Source of the DNA: Salminus brasiliensis
Taxonomy: Eukaryota > Chordata > Actinopteri > Characiformes > Bryconidae
Direction of reading: 5' to 3'
NCBI RefSeq assembly: GCF_030463535.1
Contig: NC_132878.1
Span: 90,691,507 to 90,755,506 of the forward strand
DNA length: 64,000 nucleotides
Of the stretch, positions 1 through 12,600 are shown piece by piece. Numbering within the stretch: position 1 is the first letter of the stretch; each line of letters begins with the position of its first letter. The position numbers and the translations under genes were made by a program. Below the pieces are notes generated by a model, which searched no databases, had not been told where the DNA came from, and worked only from the letters and a program-made list of their open reading frames with translations.

Positions 1-199
1 ACACACACTACACTGTCCTATTTTATTGGGCCATTTTCAGTTGTCTTCTGCATTATCCTGTAATTCATAAATCAGCCTATACTTAAACCTTTCCCTGGGA
101 ATTGAAGCAGATGTCCCCACAACATGAAATGCCCTCGTTTCCCTGCCAGCATTCCGATACCGGGTCCCCACAACGAACCACGCATATGCACGCCCACAC

Positions 200-620
200 A
201 CGCTCACACACACGCACGCTCACCACCACGCTCTCGCGATAGTGGGGCGGTCGCTGAGGAAAAATGGCCGCTCACGGAACGAGTCCTGGATCGGGGAACA
301 ACATTAGGTTCAGTCCGGAGCGACGCAGCTGACCTACGGCGAGTCCGCTTTGGCTCAGCCGGTCCTCTCCAACTGTCCACCCCCGAGCGGATGGGTGAGG
401 AGGCCCGAGGCAAGGGGCGCAAGGAACCACAGCGAGTCCGTCTGAGAGCGCGGAAGAAGCGGGACGCTAGCTAGAAAGCTAACGTTAGCTTAACGTTAGC
501 TTGCTAGCTAGCTAGCCTCACCGAAAACCCAGACGAGCCGAGCCCGAACCGCCTGGGTTTCAGTGGGCAGGAGCGGATAAAGCGAGCCGGAAGAGCTGGA
601 CCTTTCATTCGGCTGCTAGT
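200..620 (+). promoter_or_regulatory. smg5: CpG-rich probable promoter and 5' leader of SMG5
   Basis: CpG dinucleotides are dense from about 200 to 620 and drop quickly inside intron 1, as expected for a housekeeping CpG-island promoter. No clear TATA box is seen, and the transcription start cannot be placed. An aaaatggccgc string near 260 resembles a YY1-type site, which is only an inference. Small open frames here (124-474 and its antisense) look like composition artefacts. Confidence 0.6.
466..517. repeat. Palindromic GCTA/AACGTTAG-rich cluster in SMG5 leader
   Basis: A perfect 16-bp palindrome, AAGCTAACGTTAGCTT, lies at 476-491. It is followed by a second AACGTTAGC unit and then a perfect 14-bp palindrome, GCTAGCTAGCTAGC, at 503-516. 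The cluster lies about 105 bp before the start codon and could fold into hairpins in DNA or in the leader RNA. Confidence 0.75.
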
Positions 621-3600
621 ATGAGTGGACCCGGGCCGGACAGCGAGCCAGAGGCGAAGGTCCTTCACATTAAGCGGCTGTACAGGTGAGCTACAGGCCA
701 GCTAACACGGTCAGTGGACAGCTCCGTCCAAAAACACCACCCCCCAGCTTTCTGGACGGACCGTCCGAGTTCATCCTCCTCGTTAGACTCGCTATAAATG
801 GCTTAAACACATTTAGAGTCAGTGGCCTGATCCTCGCCCCTCGGTTTCGGACACTGGCATGCACTGGGCAACGTTAGCAGGCTAGCGTGCGTGTATTTAG
901 AGCATTGTCGGGACTTCATTTGCCTAGATATAGATGCACTAACGTTATGGGGCCATCTGCCAATGCAAAAGTGTCCTGTGCACACGGTCTGTCCAAATGT
1001 TTGTGGACACCCCTTCTAAGGAATGCATTGAGCTAGTTTAGGTTGCACATGTTCCTGACACAGATTGTCCAGTACTGCCATTACATTAGGACTCTCTGGG
1101 GCAACATGCTGTCTAATGCCAGGCATGGGCTAGAGAGGGGGGTGTAACGCCCCCCCCCCACTACCTATGTCTGTGTTCTCTGGAATGATGGATGGTGCTC
1201 CATCCAGTGCTTTTGGGATGAGGAGGGGAGGATGGGGTGGGCTGGTGATCCTCCAGCATCCTGACCTCACTATAACGCTCTTGTTGCTGAATGCTGTCAA
1301 ATGCTCACAGCAGTGCTCCTCCAAAATCTAGCAGTAAGCCTTCTTCCCTGGACAGTAGAGACAGCAACAGGATAACTCTTTAAATGAATGAGCAGGTGTC
1401 CCAATATTTATGTCCATATAGTGTATATAACATATATAATTATTAAAATTAAATCTATTTCAGAAGAGTTAGAAAGCACTAATTCTAACTAGACAAGACA
1501 AGACACAGATGGATAATGGAATTTGGCCTCCGCCCATAACCTTAACCCATGCGGTGAACACACACACACACAGACACATGTGTCTGGAGCAGTGGGCAGC
1601 CATCGCTGTGGCGCCTGGGGAACAGAGAGGGTGAAGGACCCTGCTCAAGGGCCTAACGGTAGCAGCTTGCCAAGATGACCAGGTATCGAACCCAACACCC
1701 TGTCATTAATAGCCCGATGCCTTAACCGCTGAGCCACCACTGCCCCAAACTGATGCTTTAGCCCATATAAAAAAAATCAATGAGTGCAGAAAGGTGTCAA
1801 GGATTTTAGGTAATCCTTGGCTATTAGTCCTGGAATAATTCAGAGAGCAGGGTCAAGCCATGCTATGGTGCCCTTGGAGCGGTGGGGTTAAGGCCCATGA
1901 TCAAGGACCCAATATTGTATGCTTAGCAAACCTGTGTATCGAACCCAGAACCCTGTAACCAGTAACCCTATCATCAGGAATCAATATTAGAATTGTGAGC
2001 TAATGGCGATATGCAATAGCTTCCCTGTAGGCCTACATTTCTGCATCATGCCTGTATAGGCTGGGTTATTGATCACAGGGTTGTCTGTTCAATACTCATG
2101 TCTGTTAACTTGCCACTGTTGGACCCTTGAGCAAGGCCCTTAATATCTCTGCTCTAGGGGTGCTGTAGGCTGGTGTAGCCTGGCTGACCCTGTGCTCTGG
2201 CCCTGACTTTGACCCTGTTTACACCTGGTCATGTCCTGTGGCTGGTGTGTGGACTCTATCTGTATAGGAGACAGTTTAGTCACATGCATTTAAATGTGTC
2301 TCTTGTTAGTCAGACTGAAATTCAGTCGCTGTGAGACAGAATATGCAAATTCACTCGCTGCGTGGCAGTTTTGACTGGTGTTTCAGTTGTACTGGGACGA
2401 GTTTTGGTTGTCGAACATGTCTTGGAGAGATAGATAGGCTATAATTTGGGGCCTTAAATGCCTCTCAGACCACCTCCTGAAGTGGTTTGAGTGATGGGAT
2501 TTGATCTTATCCAGATATAATCCTGATACTCAAGACACCTGAAGTGACCAGGTGTAAACGAGGTCTCTTAAAAAATGGGGTATACAAAGAGAACAGTTTA
2601 TTGAGAGTAAAGGTACTAAAACTCTTAATTTCATGTTAGACAATCTGGGTCTATTACAGGGATGAGTGGGCTTTTCTAAAATCACTACTGTCGCACCTAG
2701 CGGTGAACAAAACTGCTCCAAACCCAATATATTTAATCCTATGAGCATTTTCTCACAAATCACTGGATCCTATGAAGCTGTTAAACAGTCAAAATACATT
2801 TTTCTTTCCTACATATGCGCTAACGCTGCAGCACACCGAACTGACGTAACAAGACAAGCTCAGCAAAATAGCCCAAAGAAAGCAGCGAGCTTTCTCAAAT
2901 GAGGTTAGTTCAGTTGCTCTGGGTGCAGCAGAGTACAGTAGTTTCAGTAGCTGCTGGTGTTTATATATAATAGTCTTGATGTTTAGTAGTCTCCATTGCA
3001 ATGCATGAAAACCAAAGAGCAGCTTATATAATCGTTTTGAGGTCATATCGCCCAATACTATATCGATGTAGCTCTTTTGACATATTAATGACAATAATAG
3101 GTCATAGATAGATCATTAAAGATCTTCAGGAGAAAAATGCACAAATGGACAAAACCAAATTTGGTCGGGGACAACTGATCGTTTGAACATTTGCATTCAC
3201 ACACACAGCTCCTTCCGGGTAATGTCCGGAAAGTTTGGGGTTACTGTACATGTCTGAAAGTGGCTTAAGACAGACATATAGGTAGGTAGATAGATGGATA
3301 GATAGATAGATTGATTGTTTTAGCTTTATTTATGCTATAAAAGTGCAACGCAATGAAATGCAGTTAGCATCTACCAGATGTTCAAATAGTAGCTTTGTAA
3401 AATATATAGACAGGTAATAAAAAAAAAAATGCGTCCATGTTAAATATAGTAAATATAGCAAGCTGTAGGTGACTATATTTACAAGACAAATACCTACAGA
3501 TCTACTGAGTAGAGCAGCAGGCTTCTGTTTTTCTCATGTAAACCTCAGGCCTTTCCTGACTGAGAGTCTTGAAAATGAGAAGAAATGCTGTTAGATCAGT

Positions 3601-6600
3601 GTTGACAGGAGTGCTGTGAGCGCAGATTAGCATATGCTAGGGAAGCAATGCCTAGAATAACAGGTTATATGTTTCCTTATCTATAGCCAAACACTCAATC
3701 CTCAATAATCTAGGATCACCTGGACAAACCGAGACAGTTCTCCCATTTGCACATGGGCAGTGTGTTTCCAATACAAGCTGGCATTTCCTTCGGGCTAAGG
3801 AAATAACTGACATGACGAAGGGGAGTCTACCTGGCGTCTGCTTTTGCATGTGCTCTGCGTAACTGAAGGTAGACTTGTCTTTAGCTCCACAGACACAGAG
3901 AAGGTTTATCAGCAAAGTTACTGGCATAGAAACTATAGCTGCATTGATCTCCACCCTGGGGAAGATAGCATGTAACCCATCTTCATAATGCTTAATAAAA
4001 TTGCACCAGGTTTTGGCAGAACCTATAAATGTCTGTAAACCTACAGTTTTGCTTAATTAGCTTCGGTTTCTCTGCCACTGCCGTTTAATTAGTGGAAGGG
4101 AGAGCATATTTTTACATACAAGTCAGACATGTTTTGCCACGCTCCTTAGAAGGCCGACTAGGAGTAGTCACCGTTCCTAAGAGACTGATTCACACACACA
4201 ATTAAACCTAACTGTGATTAGCATGATGAATATGTTAAGCTTCCAGAGTAAGTCAAATCTAGGTATTAAGGATCTAAACATTGTAATGGACCTTTTTTTA
4301 ATCACTGGTAGGTGAACAGTTGCTGTAACTGGATTGTGACCACGTCAGTTCTGTATTTCAAATAGCCTTAAATGGCCAAATCTGGGGAGCAGATATACAG
4401 ACACTTGTGTGTGGTGCAAACAACCACTTAGAGTCTGTTTACTCAATTCCAAGACAGATTTTCCCCAAATCCAATAAGAAATCCATGCCCAATAATATCG
4501 GAATCATATCATCTTAAAATAATGAAAGAAAGAATTAGATGATTGGTTAGATTTTCCTAAAATTCCAAACAGATATTTGAAGAATTTTTAGTTTTTGTAC
4601 TCTGGAGGAGCGGAGAGTTTAGATTATGCTGGGCTACTATGCTAAGATGTCTGTACCCCATTAAAATTGAATGTTATATTTACCTGGAATAAAAACACAG
4701 GTCGATTTAGTCCCAATTTTCTGATATATTAATATGTTTCGCCAACAGCAGATAATGTACATGAAAAACCTCAGATGTCAGCACTGTCCAACATTTTACA
4801 TTTACAGTGTTTCGTGGATGCTGTTTTCCCACAGTCTTTTTACAGTTGAATGAGGTTACACAGGTTGGAGAATGTAGAATTAGGAGTATTGCCTAAGGGA
4901 TCTTATTGGGGTAGACTGGTGTAGAACCATAGTCTACCATTAAGAAGGCAGTATTGTGACCCATTACGCTACACCAACCACTGGTTCACTGGTGCGCCAT
5001 ATGGCTGTATCCAAAAGAGACGTCCAGACATCATTGCAGATTGTTGATTACGAGTGATCTGGACACTTGGGGTTACATATGCAGATCCTCCTGGTGATGT
5101 CTGGAGAAGTTACTAGGTTACTGTACATGTGGGGTTACTGGCAGGCAGACAGACAGATTATTTGACTGGATAGATTGATTCAGCTTTATTGTTATAAAAG
5201 TAAAAAACGTAAAAGGCAACAAAATACAGTTAGCATCTACAAGAAGTTCACATGGTACCATGAGTGTGTGAAAAAACAATGTGCAAGAATGTGGAAGGTG
5301 TGGAAGAAATATGAATACAAGTAAATATATAAAAATATACACCTATGTTAAATATGGTAAGCAATAGCTGGTAGTTGCATCAAGGCCAGCTGCTGTAACC
5401 TAAAATATGTGGTATTTTCTCTCTATTTTTTTAAATATATATTTTTACACACTGACGAAATGCCTAGTAGCAACAGATGTTTAAAAACTCACAAATTAGG
5501 GGTGGACCATATGACGACGTGGATTGAAATCGTGATAAATTTTATTGTGATACTAGTGAGCGTATCGTGGAAATTGCCAGTGCAATTGCCAACTGCACAT
5601 CTCATTACAGGAAGTGTAATTGGTGCTGTTTAATTAGGTGAAGTGAAGCCGATTAAAGGAAAAAATACTATTTTAAACAGATGTTTTTAAAGTATTTGCT
5701 TCTACTGATGCATTTTAACTACATGTCAAAATATTGTGATAAATATTGAAATATTGTGATGTAATATTTTTACCATAACGCCCACTCCCTATGGTAGTGT
5801 CGGTGATATTCTCCAAAAATATATATAAATAAATAAATAATATATTTTATAATAAATTGTTATTTATCATATTTAAATATCATAATATGCTCCCAATTCT
5901 TCCCAATGCTATATATTCATTGGTGTCATATGGAGAAATCTTGATGCTGGACTTACCATTAAATCACATGCAGATATACATAGTTAGAAATATAATATAA
6001 TATAATATAAGGACATTTTTGCTTCAAATTCAGTTAATAATGGTATCATCATTATTTGCCATTGCTTTTTCATATACTATGCATGTCTTACCTATGCCTT
6101 TCTGATCAGGGCTGTGGTGGAATCTGTACACAAGCTAGATGTTATCATTGGTAGCAAGTCATCACACAGAGAGGTCTTCAAGCCGGAGAACATCAGCCTG
6201 CGGAACAAGTAAGCATACCTTTCTCTCCCTCCTTCTCAGCCTGCTTTCAGAAGTTGTTTAGTAAGCATGAGTACTTAAGAGAAGGCTTTCTCTAAACCCG
6301 TTGCTTTTGCAGGCTGCGTGAACTGTGTGTGAAACTGATGTTCCTGCACCCGGTCGACTATGGCCGCAAGGCAGAGGAGCTGCTCTGGAGGAAGGTCTAC
6401 TATGAGGTCATCCAGGTCATCAAAACAAACAAGAAGGTATTGCTGCTCGTTTTGGGGCTGTGAAAACGCTTTGACTGAATCAAATGAATGATTCGTTCAC
6501 AGAATGAAGCTCCAGCCAGGTGCTTATGTGGTTTCAGACTTAAAGGCATACAGCTAGCTATGAAAATGAGCAAATGGATCTCTGAGTGGCCCATGAATTC

Positions 6601-9600
6601 TGACCCATCCTGCTTTGCCATCAGCATTTAGAGTCTGAGTGAGCACATGCTCTCTCTGGGTGGGTAGATGGCGCTCTGTCTCCCTACGTGTTTTTCTCTG
6701 AGCGTGTTGGCTGCCCAGCGATGCTGTGTCCGTGGCAGTTCGACCAGAGCCCGTGGCTTGCAATACTCCCAACGCTAGGAGGGTAAGGACTTCACATGTC
6801 TCCTCCGATACATGTTAAGTCCTTCCTCTCCAAGTGTCAGGATTTCTACTGCTAGGGTGGGCTAGTTGGCAGTACCAAATTGGGAGGAAAAAAAGGGAAA
6901 AAATTGACCAATTTAATTTAAAATGCACAAATGTATGTTGCAAAGCTACTGTGGATATATGAAATTTAGTATGTTGAAAAATCATAGCATTTTGTTTGGC
7001 AATGCTATATCGATTCTCTGAATTCATGTGTAAAGATTAGTGTTTAAACTCTATCCACTGTTCTTATGGGGGGAAAAAAAAGTCTTCTTTTACTCAGATG
7101 TATAAGATGGTGTGTGTTTATACTATGACCGATAATTAGAGCTGGCTGATATGGAAAAATGTTATATCATAATATTTAAAGACATTTTTACGATAGACAA
7201 AATTTATCTCAATATTTCATCATGTAGACAAAATGCACCAACAGCATAAACAATTTAAAAACTGCTGCTGTCCAAATCCCATAGTGAGTACTGTGATTTT
7301 TACTGAAATAGAAAATGTCCAATAAATCGGTGCTCTTTAAGCACTGACGATATCCACAATACACTCATAAAAGCATATTTTGCACCACAATAACAAAATG
7401 TATCAATATGATAAAATATTAGTGATTAGGGTTGCAACAATATTCTATTTTTGTTAATAGTATGATAACTGTCAGTAAATATCCTGGTTTTACAGTATTT
7501 CACAAATTTTCTACTTATTATTATTATTATTATTATTATTATTGTTAATAATAATAATAATAATAACAGATACAGTGACCAGTGAAGGAATGTTTTTTTT
7601 TTTAATATTTTATAATGGAAGTTTTTAAAAATTCTCCTTTTTAATAATAAAATGAATAAACAAAGAAATACATAAACGAGAAGGCTGCGCATGAGGTGGA
7701 GCTTTTATTTTTTTATTATTTCCTGTTATTGTTTTTTTTTTTTTTTTTAATGATTGATTTTCGTTATAGAATTACTTGCTGCTTGAATCGAATTGACTTT
7801 GGTTTTCAAAAGTCTTAAAATAGTAAGAAATTCCTGTGATTCTCTGTTCACAGTAACTATCAATTTTGATACCGTTAAACCTAAAACAGCGCTAATCATG
7901 ATGCGTATCATATTGCAAAATTCCTGCCAAAACACAGCCGTAATAGCCACAGAGGTCATATTGGTCATATTGATGCCTTTTGTTTTGTATGTACCATTTC
8001 TACAGTTAACATTTTTTTGTCTTTGGTTTCTCCTCTCCACGCTGCAGCACATTCATAGCCGTAGCGCTCTGGAATGTGCCTACAGGACTCACCTGATAGC
8101 TGGAGTAGGTTTCTACCAGCACCTCCTGCTCTATATCCAGTCTCACTACCAGCTGGAGCTGCAGGACTGCATCGACTGGACGCATGTCACTGACCCCCTC
8201 ATCGGTGAGACCCTATTTCCCATTCACTGATATTTCATGAGAAAGATTTACTTTATTTGATTGCGTTTGCAATGTAAGGCCTGAGTGTTTGTGTGACGTA
8301 TTTCTGTAGGTCGTAAGAAGCCTGTGTCTGCAACGCCTAAGGAGATGGAATGGGCTCAGATGGCCTGTCATCGATGTCTTGTATATCTGGGTGATCTTGG
8401 TAAGTCCTTTAGTGATTTCAGAAAATGTGTGAAGCAGATTTGAATTAGGGAATTATGGACCTTTTTAATTTTTTTTAGACCTGTAGCATTTGTTTTTTGG
8501 GATATTGGGACTATTTGCTTACATGGCAAAGGAAACTGTAGTAACTATAAGGACTAGAAGTGAAAGAAGCTGTGTGAATTTTGTGTGCAGCACGGTACCA
8601 GAATGAACTGGCAGGCGTGGAGGCAGAGCAGCTGGCTGAGCGCTTTTACCACCAGGCCCTGTCCGTTTCGCCTCATGTCGGTATGTGACGCCGCCCTTTG
8701 TCTTCCCCATTGTCTATGATTGGGTGGTGTCAGTCAGATATTTGAGCTCAGCCTTTATATTTGTCAAATCAAATGGTAGTTTACTGATCACATACACACA
8801 ATCATGCATGATAAAACCATTAGTTGAAGTGCTTTAAGGACAGTCTGATCACATAAAAAAAGATGATAGACAGGATAAACATATAAAGATTAAAAACGGG
8901 TCAATGCAGATAGGAAGTAAAATATGTGAATTAAACAGTGTGTATGTTTAGTAAAGGTGAAGTTAAGCTGTGACCTCTGAGCAGAGCTGTATGGAAATAT
9001 TCCAGCTGCATCACTGTTAATCATCCTCTGGGTAAACTGTTGGTGTGTTGAATCACATGTGCCTAAAATAAATCCCTAAAAATCCGTTAGACCAGTTTAA
9101 GTATTTTTGCTGTTTGAATTTTCACAGACTGTTTAGGCACATGTCTTCTAATTGTGAGTGATGATTAATAAGCTAAATAAGCTAAAATAAGCAAACTTTA
9201 TTTCTAGCTTATTTGACTACTGGTCATTTTAAAATCTGAACAATCGGACAGCAAAAAAGTTAAACTGGCTGTCCTTACTTTTGTGACACTGTTTTTAGGA
9301 GAGAAATAGAGAAATTCTTTGAATTATATTTAGGTTTTAATATTGATGCCATTTAGTTCAGGAAAGTTAATGTGGGGAATTAATATGTAGGCCTCTTTTT
9401 TAATCTCTAAATTGTAGTGCTATGCATTAACTGTTGTGTGTTTGACAGGCATGCCTTTCAATCAATTGGGTACGCTGGCTGGAAGCAAATTTTATAACGT
9501 TGAAGCCACCTACTACTACCTTCGCTGGTAAGTGATGGGTACACAATCATTTCTCTGACAGTGCAGTATTCCGCGCGGCCTCTGGGGGGCACTCTAACCA

Positions 9601-12600
9601 CACTGAATAGAACAGTAATCCAAATATCCAAATGCAGTGATTTTACACCACACTGTAGTTGGAGCCAACCTGTGGAACATTTATGGCGTTTGTTTGTTTG
9701 GGCTTGATGTGCCTTGTGATTAATATCAGAAACAAAAGCGTGATATATTCTCGGAAAAAGCAATGACTAACCTACTTTTCCTGTTCAACAGCATTCAGTC
9801 AGAGACTCCCTTTGAGGGAGCGTACGGGAATCTGAAGCGTTTGTTTGACAAAGCAGCCAAGATGTACCACCAGGTGAAGAAGCAAGAGATGAAGAAGCTC
9901 TCGCCGTCACGCCAGAGGTTAGCTTTCACACTTTGTGAAAAGGGGTCACGCTTGCGCTTGCACACACTCATGCCAGTATGCAAAAGTGTCACAGTGTGAA
10001 ATGTAATCTGGCATAAATAGGCAGCTATTAAAATCTGATATCTTGCAGTAATGGCTAATCAACTAAACTTTTGAAAAGGTCAAAGCCTCTTTTACTAAAG
10101 ATTTTTGCATAATGTAAAGTATTTGTCATCAAGTGATAAAATGATGCTAATTTAATGATTCATTTGTTGCTTAATTTTAGATCAAAAGATATCAAAAGAC
10201 TTCTTGTAAGTTTCATGTACCTACAGAGTTTGCTGCAGCCCAAGAACAGGTAAGCTGTCTCTTTTTAATATCATTTAGCATTTAATTTTTAACTTGTTGC
10301 TAAAATATTGTCCAAATGTTTGTGGACACCTCTTCCAATGAATGCATTCAGCTACTTTAACGTACATTGCTGACACGGATGTGGAAATGCATGCACACAC
10401 ACACACAGCTGGTCTAGTCCCTGTAGAGAAGTCTTGCCAATACATTAGGAGCAGATAAACATTTATCCATTGGTTTCATTCTCAATGCCAGGCGTGGACT
10501 TAAGGGGTATAAAGCCCCCTAGCATTGAGTTGTGGAGCAGTGGAACTAACGGTGTTCTCTGAAATGATGATTGGTGCTCCATCCAATACTTTTGGGATGA
10601 GGTGGGGTAGTGATCATCAAATATCCTGTCCTCACTAACGCTCTTGTCTGTGAAAGCAATAAAATCTTAATGCCATTGCTCCTCCAAAATCTAGTAGAAA
10701 ACCTTCCTCCCTGGACAGTAGAGACAGATACTCCAGCAAAAGCAGGAAGAACTTAATTTAATATACCCTGAATTTAGGAAAAAACAATAAATGAGCAGGT
10801 GTCCCAATACTTTTGTCCATATAGTGTATAATCTCACAATTGCATATGGTTATATAAAGTCAGTATTTTAATACCACTCTTTAATGTCAGTGTTAGGAGC
10901 ATGGTTCTGCTATTACCAGTATTAATCGAGCTACTGATTTTAGGCGTGAAGACACTTTACTCTAGCCAGTGCTGGAACTGCTAGCAGTAGAGATAGAGGA
11001 GTCGTACTTGGGGCTTGAAGCACACAAGTGTGCTGTGGTAGCCTCCTAATGGGTTTTTAATAGGTGCCTTATATATGAACCTTTTTCATACATAGACATA
11101 TGGATATTTTGGGGGTAATTTTTATGAATGGGCTCTGCAGTGGCTGTAACGATTGCTGTCTTTTCTTTGCTGGATGCAGTGTGATGGAAACGGAGCTTAC
11201 CTCACTATGCCAGTCAGTCCTGGAGGACTTTAACCTGGTGCTGTTCTACCAGCCCACACCTAGCCATGGGAGCCAGTCTGTCAGCGAGGAAGATGATGAC
11301 CATGATCAGGCCTGCTCTGTGCTGCCTGACAGCCTGGTCTTTAAAATGGTAGTCATCTGCCTTATGGTGGTGCACAGTTTAAAGAGAGGAGGTAAGTTGG
11401 TGGGGAAGGCTGTTAGTTTGTGAACGTTTCCATTTTTTTTTTTTTTTTTTTGTGTAGAGAGTGGAAATAGTTGGCTTATAGGTTCAGGCTGAATGTACTG
11501 ATGGTTGGTAGTTAGTATGTTTGATTGACCTTCATTATTCCACTCATGCTGTTCCAAGAAACACTAAATTGCGAGCGCAGTCATGTGCTAATGCACACCG
11601 TATTTTCTGTCTTTTGCGGTTCAGGCAGTCTCTTTGTTAATAAATTGTTCTTTCCATTTCAGGTTCTAAGCAGTACAGTGCCTCCATTGCCTTCACACTA
11701 GCACTTTTCTCTCATCTCGTGAACCATGTCAATATCCGGCTTCAAGCTGAACTCGAGGACGGGGAAAGTGAGGTCCCACCATTACGCACTGATAACACTG
11801 GTAAGGAAATAGAAAAGGCTTTTTCTATGAAGATTTAGTTTAATTATTAATGATACACTCATTATGACATTTTGATGCAAAGCACATATGAATGGCATGT
11901 ACGTTCACTTACTTACTTTCCTCATGTTAAGAAGCTTTGGAGCTAAACTATTAGCAGTAGGGCAGGGCAATGTGTCGTTAAAAAAACCCCACCAAATATA
12001 TGTGTAGTATTTGTATAAATAAATATAAATTATATGTATATCATCTCAAGTTACCATAAATGTGTGAATTAATTCCAAAAAAAAGAAAGTGCATGGGTCA
12101 TTTGTGTGACAACGTTTGATGACACTTTATTTGGAGTGCTCCTTTTTAAATAAAATAAACACTAATCAGACTGTCAGAAATGGATCAACAGCATCTCAGT
12201 GATGTAGCAGTATCTGAATTTTCAGTAGATCATCAAGCGACGTTTATGAAGTTTTCCACTGAATGCAACTGTTCCTCGCTTTGTTTGGCGACTCTGAGTT
12301 CAGATCTGTAGATGAGGTCACTGATCATCTAACGGGTCTGATCATCTCAGCATTCTCAATCAGCTGTTATAGACCTTCTGCTGACACCAGTCTGACACTG
12401 GAGCCTAACTGGATTAGACTGAGATTAAGGGACTAGGGTGAGGGTCAGGATTAGGTTTTGGGTTGGGGTTAAGGGTAGGAGTAGGACTAGGATTAGGGTT
12501 AAAGGTTGGGGTTGGGTTGAGGTTAGGGTTAGGAGTAGAGCCAGGGTTAGGATTAGGTTTTAGGTTGAGGTTAAGGTTAGGATTAAAGCTAGGGTGAGGG

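Larger units (their letters stand above)
686..6109 (+). other. SMG5 intron 1, repeat-rich
   Basis: The intron is 5.4 kb. It holds a MITE (990-1426), three tRNA-SINE pieces (1500-1745, 1845-1975, 2040-2215), two copies of a LINE-tail-like repeat (3180-3470, 5040-5400), and a degenerate family-B SINE (4790-4990). The stretches 2220-3180, 3470-4790 and 5400-6100 are AT-rich with no coding exon that I can recognise. Confidence 0.7.
6437..8047 (+). other. SMG5 intron 3
   Basis: It holds a SINE family C copy (6630-6890), a MITE-like dispersed repeat (7141-7425), an ATT/AAT simple-sequence hairpin (7512-7566) and T-runs (7583-7595, 7731-7749). No coding exon is seen beyond exon 4, which starts at 8048. 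Confidence 0.7.
6110..11800 (+). other. smg5: SMG5 exons 2-11: 14-3-3-like and helical TPR-like domain
   Basis: These ten exons encode residues 22-416, the most conserved half of the protein. In the family, the N-terminal 14-3-3-like fold (about residues 15-230 here) mediates SMG5-SMG7 pairing and phosphopeptide contact. The helical hairpins that follow (about 230-416) are TPR-like EST1 repeats. Visible landmarks are DYGRKAEELLWRKVYYEVI in exon 3, RTHLIAGVGFYQHLLLYIQS in exon 4, CHRCLVYLGDL in exon 5, FNQLGTLAGSKFYNVEATYY in exon 7, EGAYGNLKRLFDKAAKMYHQ in exon 8, and TSLCQSVLEDFNLVLFYQP in exon 10. Phases at each junction agree with the human gene model as I recall it. Confidence 0.9.

Noticed and set aside
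124..474. 116-codon open frame in the CpG-rich region before SMG5
   Set aside because: High GC suppresses stop codons. No domain, and it ends before the SMG5 start in a different context.
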